DNA of 64,000 nucleotides from the NCBI GenBank assembly GCA_947462335.1, contig OX381717.1:47721523-47785522 (forward strand). The letters are read 5' to 3'. Made by a program: the position numbers and the translations under genes. Every line of letters starts with the position of its first letter. Position 1 is the first letter of the stretch. The stretch is from Harmothoe impar. Its lineage: Eukaryota; Annelida; Polychaeta; Phyllodocida; Polynoidae. Under the pieces are notes generated by a model. It saw only the letters and a list, made by a program, of their open reading frames with translations, made no database searches and was not told the DNA's origin. Of the stretch, positions 55,767 through 64,000 are shown one piece after another.

Positions 55767-57161
55767 ACTCAGAGGAATATCCATGGTATTCTGTGGAGAT
55801 CAGCAGCTTCAAAAGCTTCTTGCTGGTAGTGCCTGTCTCCCATTTCTTCCTCTCCTAGTCTACCACCTCACAAACCAGCACCACCACCTGAACCCGGCAT
55901 CAATAAGCCTTCTACTCCCCCTCCTCTCCCTTAGTCATAACCCAGCTCACCTCTGCCCTACTGCCTGCCTCCCTAGTCCCTACCCATCCCCCACACTGTT
56001 GTTGAGACTGCTTCACACAGGGGGTGTTTCACCATGCCGAAGGGTTCTTATTCTGAGCTTTATAGGGAATCCACAAATTTATGATTTTTTTCCTTAAAAT
56101 AGTTGGTAGAAATTTACAGGACTGTGAGAACTGTTCGATTTCTTTTTTTGTTTCAAATATATGTATATTTGGAATTAGACACTGCATATGGCCCACGACA
56201 CAGAAATGATAATCCACGTAGCACCTTGATGATCCCTCCACCTTTCTTTTGTTCCTCTTTCAGAACAGTTTATTTTTCCAAATTAAATGTTTTTGATACA
56301 GCGAGATGCTATGCAGAAAGGACTATCTGCCCCCCCCCCCCCCCCCCCACCGTACCGTCAGTTTTAAGTGCGGGTTTTGAAGCGCCGGTCTTGTATAAGC
56401 GCCGGGGTTAACCAGTTCTCTAAAGCTATAAGCGTCGGGGCGTTTAAACGTGGTGGTACGGTATTACTAAAATTGAGCATCTTTTATATAAATTTACATT
56501 TATTGTGAAACAGCCCCCCGGGCCTCCAGGCGGACCCACGGGGCCCCTGGACCCCTGGATGGCCCCTGGTACAGTGGTAGATGACTAGGGTACAGGAGGG
56601 TGGAGGAGTAGGGGCCCTAGACTGGCTAAAGTCTGCTTTTTTCCCGTCATGTTTGTAAAGGATTTAAGCATTTCTAGAATGGAGGGCAAGGCCCGTGGGA
56701 TTGTGGCAAAATTGCTAGCATAGGCTACATCCAACAGGGGTAAACACTGGCCTTTTAAGGCACGGGCCTGCAGCTTCAGAAATCTACGGGCCCGCATCTT
56801 ATCTGCGAGTCAAGAATTCATCTATTTTCTTAAAAGATAATTCCAAAGTATCAACTCTCATCTAAATTGTCTAGCTTTGCGATTTTAATTTTCTAACGAC
56901 TTTATGAGTCATACCACATGACTATACAGACTATTTCCTTCCCCTATTGGTACTAGCGTTATCTTTCTACTTCTATTCCAAAACAAAAGGAAAAAACCCT
57001 CATTTCTAGATGTACTTACCAATGTGACCTAAAAAGGCCTTAATATCTGATGGTGGCGTAAAGCATTAAGTACGGTACTCACCTAGGGAAATAGAAAGGC
57101 AAACATTAGTACAGAGGTCAACACAATATGCAGATTATAGGACATGCATCTTACAAAAGTA
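55767..57161. other. Intergenic DNA with a 19-C tract and a TACCGTA-family fragment
   Basis: 56330-56348 is 19 C; 56349-56462 (CCGTACCGTCAG to GTGGTACGGTA) resembles the 46.8-kb element. Pyrimidine-rich at 55830-56030. No gene recognised. Confidence 0.45.
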
Positions 57162-57410
57162 TCAACCCTTTTAGGACGGCATGTCACTTAAAGATTATGT
57201 GTTTGCATAATGCACCAATACAGCCCCGGCGAATAACGTTGCCGGTGTTTTATTGGTGCATCATGCCGGTCCTTTGGGAGTGTCTCAACCCCGTAGGGTC
57301 GGCATGATGCATGAATGCAGCCCTGGCAAGTGACTCACAAGGGCTTCATTCATGAATCATAACCACCAAAGGTGTGGTGCATTAAGGCATTATGCCGTCC
57401 TTAAAGGCTT
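57162..57410. repeat. NPR copy 34, two hairpins of different type
   Basis: First hairpin has arm words CACCAATACAG...TTTTATTGGTG; second has CATGAATGCAG...TTCATTCATG. Central core GGGAGTGTCTCAACCCC between CCGGTCC and GGGTCGG. Best evidence within one copy that each hairpin is matched to itself. Confidence 0.9.
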
Positions 57411-57732
57411 TGCTCGCCTTTGTGACAGTGTAAGGTGTTTGCCTTAGGCGGATTAGATTGTCAGATTATAAGACATGCATCTTACAAAAGGGACAGATTA
57501 AAGCACCTCTGTGACAGTGACCGAGCAGTAGGGCCTGCGCCTCACGCGGATTAGATCGGCAGTGCATATACAGTCAGGGCCATTCTACTAAAGCACATTG
57601 AGTAGAGAGCACTTTGAGTAGAAAGTAGGGTAGAAAGTACTTTTAGTACTGGAGTTGCAAGAACCAACCCTTGTAATAACACCAGATAAAGGAACTGTCT
57701 GACTTCAGGTGAGGGCAGGACACCTATGGGCA

Positions 57733-57994
57733 TTAACCCTAAAAACAACACTTTAAGGGCAGCATCGTGTTTCAGTGAACAATGCATGAATTCAGATCCG
57801 GCGAGTAAACTCACCGGTCCTGTATTTATGCATCATGCCGACTATATATAGGATCAATATATTTTTTAGAATGGTCTGTATGAAGCACATATGGCGGGTT
57901 ACTTGCAAGTTCCCCCAGCCAGGGCCCTATTTATGCATCATGATAGCAAAAGGACATTGTACAATTACGCACTACGCTGCCCTTAAAGGGTTAA
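57733..57994. repeat. NPR copy 35
   Basis: Left arm interrupted by a small insertion (TTAACCCT, then CTTTAAGGGCAGC). Hairpin CCGGCGAGTAAACTCACCGG is intact. Right arm CTGCCCTTAAAGGGTTAA. Confidence 0.85.
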
Positions 57995-58167
57995 AGGAAG
58001 GACATGGAGCAGGTGGCCTGCTACCAGTGTACTACTGACTCCACCATGTAGGGTATCCTGGTGGTACGTGGGCTGACGGGTATGGATTAATGGGGCCCAG
58101 AGTGGCCAATATGCCCTAATCCAATGTCTTGTAGCACCGTCTCCTTTAAACACTAAGTACTACCACA

Positions 58168-58539
58168 TTTAAACCCTTTAGGTATGGCATGATGCCTTAA
58201 TGCATCCTGCCATTGGTAGTCATGATGCATGAATGCAGTGCTGGTGAGTTACTCCCCAGGGCTGCATTGGTGCATCATGCCAAATGTCATCGGGACAATG
58301 TTTAGCGACATGCCGTCCTTACTGAGTAAAGGACAGCATGATGCATCACTATTCATGCTCATTTGCCGTCATGATACACCAACGCAGCGTATCACCGACA
58401 CTGCGGTGATGCATCTTCGGTGGTACATCAACTACATCGGCATGATGCATGGAGGTAGCACCGGTGAGTTATAGTTACACGCCAAAGCTGCATCCATGCA
58501 TCATGACAACAAACACTCTGCTGTCCTCACAGGGTTAAA
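58168..58539. repeat. NPR copy 36, probably two copies merged
   Basis: 372 bp. Three or four hairpin units and an internal end-like piece (GCCGTCCTTACTGAGTAAAG) near 58315 suggest one NPR inserted into or recombined with another. Confidence 0.75.
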
Positions 58540-58849
58540 CCTTATCTCCTTTCAGTTTCTGCCTCTTTGAGACAGGAATAAAGCCCTTTAATCCCAGGAT
58601 AGTATCTCATGCCAATGCAGGGAACATTGAGTGCAGTATCCATGAAGGAGATTTAAAATCATTGATTTCTCTTTCTCAAGGGGTTTTCCTAGTATTTCCT
58701 CTTTTAATGCCTAAATCTCTGGCCATAAACAGTCCCAAGGCAGTATTGACCTCTCTTTTTCTATTATATTATACGGAGATTAAAAGGTTAGGGAGGCCAC
58801 AATATGGAAAACTGGAGATGAAGCCTTGAGACATATTGTTGTCTTTCTA

Positions 58850-59098
58850 CGCATTGAGGGCTAGATTATGCCATATGGCTCATTTTCATTTGTCGTCATG
58901 ATGCACCAATGTTGTGCTCGTGAGTTACACCGAGTAACTCGCCGGCACTGCATCAGGCCAACTATTTGGGGGTTTATCAATTCCACCGGGTGGGCATGCA
59001 TGTTCAGATGCATGAATGCCCCGGTGAGTTACTCACCTGATCTGCATTCATGAAAGGGCATAGCACATTTAAAAGCAGTATGCGGCCTTTAAATGCTT
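58850..59098. repeat. NPR copy 37
   Basis: First hairpin CTCGTGAGTTACACCGAGTA, forward core GGGGGTTTATCAATTCC, second hairpin CCGGTGAGTTACTCACC, right arm GCGGCCTTTAAATG. Confidence 0.8.
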
Positions 59099-59259
59099 AT
59101 ATATCAATAAAATGCCATATTTTTCAATACTGCCCTAATGATATATCCCTCCACGCCCCCCCAGAACACCCCTACGTCCATACATACATAAATACATACA
59201 CTCTCCACCACAGTAGTCCCCGGACATCGATCTCCCCCACAGCACCCCTCATCACGCTC

Positions 59260-59330
59260 AGCGGTCACGTGACCAGCCTAATTCCACAGAAGCCCACCAG
59301 GGGGCGACACCGAGTCGTGCCGGAAGTAGG
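59260..59330. promoter_or_regulatory. Promoter/insulator-like island: CACGTG box, CTCF-like site, ETS site
   Basis: GTCACGTGAC (59264-59273), CCACCAGGGGGCGA (59294-59307, a full match to the vertebrate CTCF core) and CCGGAAGT (59320-59327, ETS) fall in 64 bp. Followed by a long pyrimidine-rich stretch. No exon identified. Confidence 0.5.
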
Positions 59331-60255
59331 CAAACCCAATTGAACTGTGGGTAAAGAGACGTGGGTTAGGCAGCGGATATTTTCTCCTCTACTACCTCTC
59401 TCTCCAACTTCCCTCTTTCTCTACCAACATCTCTCCTTTGCATACTATAGTATATACCGTAGAGCCCTGCTTCAGGTTTCCCCACCACCCCATGCTTTTC
59501 TTCCGATTTTGTCTAGAAAGTTGTTTTCCTCTTGGCCTTTTAATATGTATTTTTTTATTAACATCTTTTCCTGGAAATATATTGGTTCTTTATATTCTCT
59601 TTTTCAGATAGAGTGTCCTATTGGTTTACTAACATAGGTCTTCTACCTTTCCTCCCTCCATTTCCCGACCTCACCCTTCATCATTATTGTATATTATTTT
59701 AAACTAAGGCGGTAAAGCCTTTTTCTGTGTCACAACCTTTTTTCCAATTCACGCGTCTCTGTTTCCTAAGTTTTTCTGTTTAAATCAACCCACACAATAT
59801 TTCTCTCCTTTTTATCTAATGCTATCCTTTTAGTCTAAGTATTTCTCCTTTCAAGCACCATCCCCTATCCCATCCCCTAAGTGAAAGACACTGACTCTGA
59901 CAATCCATTGTGGGGTCTCTCCTTTTTTTACTGAAACATATCCATTAAATATGCATGGCTATCGGCACCACCGATCACCAATAAACCCTAATACATAGCG
60001 TGCTGGAATGGATCCTGTCGGCCCAGTGGTTGAGGGGTGGTGATAGTATGAGAATGCCGCGGTAGTACCAATGGATTTGGCATAGGCAAGGAATCTCAGT
60101 TCAGTTCTAAAAAAAAAGAGAGGGTTGGCAACCAGGTTAGTGTCGAGACCAAAAAGAGAGGGGGAGGAGGCCAGGTTGATTTTATTGATTTTAGTGTCAG
60201 GGGAGGAGGTGGGTTTTGTACCCTGGGGATCTATATTCTGGGTCGTCTCCATACT
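59331..60255. other. Pyrimidine-rich intergenic DNA
   Basis: T/C-rich on the plus strand from 59380 to 59900. No gene recognised. Confidence 0.35.
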
Positions 60256-60448
60256 TTAACCCTTTAAGGGCGGCCTAGTGTTTTAATGTATTTTGTCGTC
60301 ATGATGCGGGAATGCAGCCCTAGTGGGTAGACTCGTTAGGGCTGCATTCGTGCATCATGCCGACCATTCGAGAGTGTATGTTTTAAGGCTTTGTGACTAA
60401 AAAGGAGAATATTACATTTAAGCACTATGCGGCCCGTAAAGGGTCAAA
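60256..60448. repeat. NPR copy 38, one-hairpin form
   Basis: TTTAACCCTTTAAGGGCGGC to GCGGCCCGTAAAGGG. First hairpin near perfect (GCAGCCCTAGTGGGT/ACTCGTTAGGGCTGC). The second hairpin is absent after GAGAGTGTATG. Confidence 0.85.
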
Positions 60449-61649
60449 ACACATCCTCCCCTCTCCCTTGAGTCCTTGACCCTTTTCTTCATCACAACAG
60501 GAATGTACAAACTTCAGTATTTCTTCTGTCAATTAAAAAGACAAACTCAGCTTCTTCCTCCCCTTACCTCAACTACAGCTCTTAATCGCCCCCCCCCTTT
60601 TTTTTCCTTTCTCCCTAAACTTACCTGCACTCAATTCACCCTCTTCAAACAGTATCCATCCACTCTCCCTTAACCACCAATTTCCCTTTGCACACATCCC
60701 TCAAATTCCGCCCTACAAAGCCTTGCACCACTGCTCCTTCAATAAAAAAAAAAAACCTGCGGTTAGAAACCCAATGTTCTACTCTCCTTACAAGTTCTAC
60801 CCCTCATATAAAACCATAAGCTACCCTCCAATATTCCTGAAACTGTAATATCCCTATATGATATAGAATCTAACTACCAGTCCCCTTTCCATTGACGCCC
60901 AACCACCCCTCCCCACCCACCCACCCACCAACAGTCCAGCTCTACCCCTGCACCCCCACGTCCATATATAGGCATGGAGGGTACCGACCACTGGAAGGCT
61001 ATATTTAGACTTGGAGTAGCTCGCAGTGCATCAAAATATTGACAAGAGTAGTTCATGAACTATGGTGTATCCAATACTGAGACCAGTGGATGTTGGCGTG
61101 TATAGTTGTAAGTATTACCTATAATTATTACTGTATACATGGCGATGTACTAGTAAATATAATACATCTATACCACAATTTATGTACCATCCTAAGGGCC
61201 CAGCACAATTATAATTCAATGAAACAAAGTTTTAGTAAATGAAAATTAACCAATTGCCTCCCTAAATGTATTGCATATGTTAAGTTTCGACAAATGTCCC
61301 TTCCCTCCATATAAAAGAGCATGCTTGCTATTTCTATGTGAAATACAGTACATCTAACTTAGTGGTTCACTGTATACATTACATGCAAAGTATCTGCTAT
61401 TGCCAAAATATCATGTTTCATCAATATCAATTCGTAACCTTTCCATTTGTCAGCGGAAACTATAAAACACTGGATACTATAAAAGTTGGCCCCGTGGTTA
61501 CTGTGCCCTGAAATATTGATTTTGTCATTGGAGAAATATATAACTGTATCACATGTGCTTTGTGTATTGGTGGTCTACAATCTAGGGTACTTGACTCTGC
61601 TATGTCCCCTACTCACTGGGCCCTTGATCCCCAACCCACAAGCTCCATG
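60449..61649. other. Intergenic DNA with minus-strand G4 motif
   Basis: 60912-60926 reads CCCACCCACCCACCC, a G4 on the minus strand. Otherwise no gene or repeat recognised. Confidence 0.4.
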
Positions 61650-61873
61650 TTAACCCTCTTGGGGGGCATCATGCTTTAATGTGTTAGACCTGTGTTAGGC
61701 CCTTTGTCGACATGATGCATGAATGCAGCCCTAGTGAGTATTTTGACATTGCTGCATTTACGCATCATGCCAACCCTTCGGGTGTTGATACACTCGCGGC
61801 GTGATTGCATGATACACGAATGCAGTTATTTGTGTTGGTGTGTCGTGATGACAAATGTTGCGTAAAGGGTTAA
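61650..61873. repeat. NPR copy 39
   Basis: TTAACCCTCTTGGGGGGC to GTAAAGGGTTAA. Core CCCTTCGGGTGTTGATACACT mixes both orientations, as if inverted internally. Confidence 0.8.
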
Positions 61874-62734
61874 CACTATCAGTCACACACAACCAGGGGT
61901 GACTAGACTAGCAGAGGGCTCTGTGGTGATTCATTTACATTACTCCGCTAATGTAAACTCTTACATATGCTACTAAATGTATTATTCTGTTTTAGCGAAT
62001 CTAGGCCATCATCCATTTACACTTGTTGCTCGTTTTGTTGAGCGAAACGATCACAGCAGTTGTGGTTGAGCCTGGCTAACAAAAAAAAATAATCCTGGGA
62101 TTACATTCTAAGAAATTGAGCAATAAACAAATCATTCAAGATTAAACGTGTAATTGAGATCACACTAGACTCAGGGTCAGGTAGAGGTGTGAAGGGAAAT
62201 GTATCATTTATCATAGTAAGAAAGAGAAAGGGTGCACTCTTGTATTAATGGGATTCTTAGAGATGTGACCTTTGACCTTGATTTTGACCTTTTTCCGACC
62301 TAGATATCATTCTACACATAACAGAAATGGATTCAGCACCTTTGGTTTACCCTAGTCCACTATCCATATCATCCATTGGTCACCATACCAAGTTCTCTCC
62401 AGGATTCCTGACTGGCTCCCTCTATTATATCCTGGCTGGACCGTTTCGGATAGCATACCCAAATTGTGCGTCACAAGTATAGCATATCAGGAACTGACAA
62501 CGACCTATAGGCGAGTGAGGCGAGTGAGGCAAGTCGCGCAAAAAAGAGGGTATACTTGGAAAAGATTATACATTGACTTCTTTTTTTTTTGGGGGGGGGG
62601 GGGGGTACTTGAGCCCATATTCAAATTTTCATGTCCCCCGATCTTGGCTATCTATGTCTTTTGTCCTCTCACGTCTATCTCCGACACACACTGAATGAAA
62701 AGCTTTCTCCCTTGTCCATATTGTAAACAATTAC
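61874..62734. other. Unannotated intergenic DNA
   Basis: A T-run followed by a 15-G run at about 62581-62605. No gene recognised. Confidence 0.35.
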
Positions 62735-62779
62735 CCCGGTAGAGAGAGGGGGAGGGGGGTACTCACATTTTCATATAGT
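62735..62779. repeat. 45-bp direct repeat (copy at 63329-63373)
   Basis: Begins CCCGGTAGAGAGAGG and ends TTTTCATATAGT. The second copy is identical and sits between two AT arrays. Confidence 0.9.
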
Positions 62780-63243
62780 CTTGGTTACGATGTGTGCATT
62801 GTCAGTGAAAAGTGAGTCAGGGTTATCACTGTTACACAAATAATAGCAAGTAACCTCCCCTGTAAATTACCTCTAGTACTTAAGTGTTTGTCAGATGTCT
62901 GAAAAAAAAGCGTCTCACCTACCCCTCCCATAGAGATACCATTGGTTGTCACAAAATATCCAAATTTGGGGTTGTCAGTTATCTTCCTGCTCCCATAGAG
63001 CTCTATGCTGAAGCAAATTACCACCAATTACAGCCTAATATTTTTTTTGTTTTTTTTAGGGGGTTATATTAGGAATTTGTGAAAAACAAACAGACCATTA
63101 GATAGATATTGTGGAAAGTGATTTATTGAGACCATGCTAGATGCAAAGAGTGAAATATTGAGCAAATGGGAGCAATATTCATTTTTCAGGGAAAAGAGGT
63201 ATCCAGAATCGTCACACTTGACTCAGGGGAGACCCTGAGTCAA

Positions 63244-63538
<295 letters not shown>

Positions 63539-63939
63539 ATTTTTTTTAAAGCCGAAACAAGTCTACACCACAACTGGTATCAGCTTTTTATACTAGTACT
63601 GGATATACAAGCTATTCCTCTGTTCTATTATCTTGGACCATTGATCAGAGATAGATAAGACAGATCATATTGCTATCAGTACGTATCAGTAGTACCGGCA
63701 GTAGTAGTAGCAGTGTGGTTTGTTTTTGTTTGCACTGTGTTCTAACACTATCAGATTGAAAGTAAAATCTCCCAGTCCTAATCTCTACATGGTTTACTAC
63801 ATGTATTAGGGTAGTACAACACCCTTAGTAGTCCGGGCTCAGATAGAGGTGACATCAGTGTCTGTTCAGTGCACTATGTTTACTTTTATGTAGAAAAAAA
63901 CTGCAAGAGGCTCTACTCACACACACTACATCCGTGTTA

Positions 63940-64000
63940 TTAACCCTTTAAGGGCCGCATAGTGCTTCCTGTCATAGTTACTCACCAGGGCTGCATTCAC
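63940..64000. repeat. NPR copy 40, cut by window end
   Basis: Starts TTAACCCTTTAAGGGCCGCA, followed by a shortened hairpin ending at GCTGCATTCAC at the edge. Confidence 0.8.

Overview
The window looks like one piece of a metazoan genome, most likely a repeat-rich marine invertebrate. The reasons are an animal-type Ty3/Gypsy retrotransposon, many MITE-like and minisatellite repeats, frequent TACATGTA-type words, and animal promoter motifs (ETS, CRE, RFX X-box, CACGTG boxes, CTCF-like). The species cannot be named from the sequence. No rRNA, tRNA, CRISPR or bacterial operon was seen.

Bases 966-12554 are one very young and unusually large (11.6 kb) Ty3/Gypsy LTR retrotransposon. Its 321-bp LTRs read as identical and end in TGTAG/CTACA, with a 4-bp TTAG target duplication. 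Layout: 5' LTR; primer site resembling the tRNA-His 3' end; a long Gag with coiled coil and CCHC knuckle; a textbook -1 frameshift signal (slippery heptamer, 5-nt spacer, 9-bp stem-loop); protease; RT-RNase H-integrase; a 560-bp spacer with a CpG-rich promoter-like patch; a 980-codon third ORF with two zinc-finger-like motifs; a 3' UTR with three tandem two-hairpin modules whose stems covary; polypurine tract; 3' LTR. The protease frame is broken at about 4457, with an apparent loss of core sequence, so this copy is probably not autonomous.

The rest (1-965 and 12555-64000) has no gene I can identify with confidence. It is dominated by about 41 copies of a roughly 250-bp nested-palindrome repeat, called NPR here. 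NPR has outer arms TTAACCCTTTAAGGGC...GCCCTTAAAGGGTTAA, two long internal hairpins, and a short asymmetric core GAGTGTATCAACCCC between them. Hairpin arms differ between copies yet stay matched to each other. The retrotransposon itself sits inside one NPR copy. Other repeats include several MITE-like inverted-repeat elements, 37-, 44-, 62- and 13-bp tandem arrays, GT and AT microsatellites, and long C/G homopolymers.

Host gene signals are weak: promoter-like motif islands near 18.7, 20.5, 39.35 and 59.3 kb, a set of RFX X-boxes concentrated at 45-55 kb, and two exon-like stretches (49363-49541 on +, 22222-22337 on -). The most interesting items are the NPR family with covarying hairpins, and the retrotransposon's third ORF with its apparent private promoter and structured 3' UTR.
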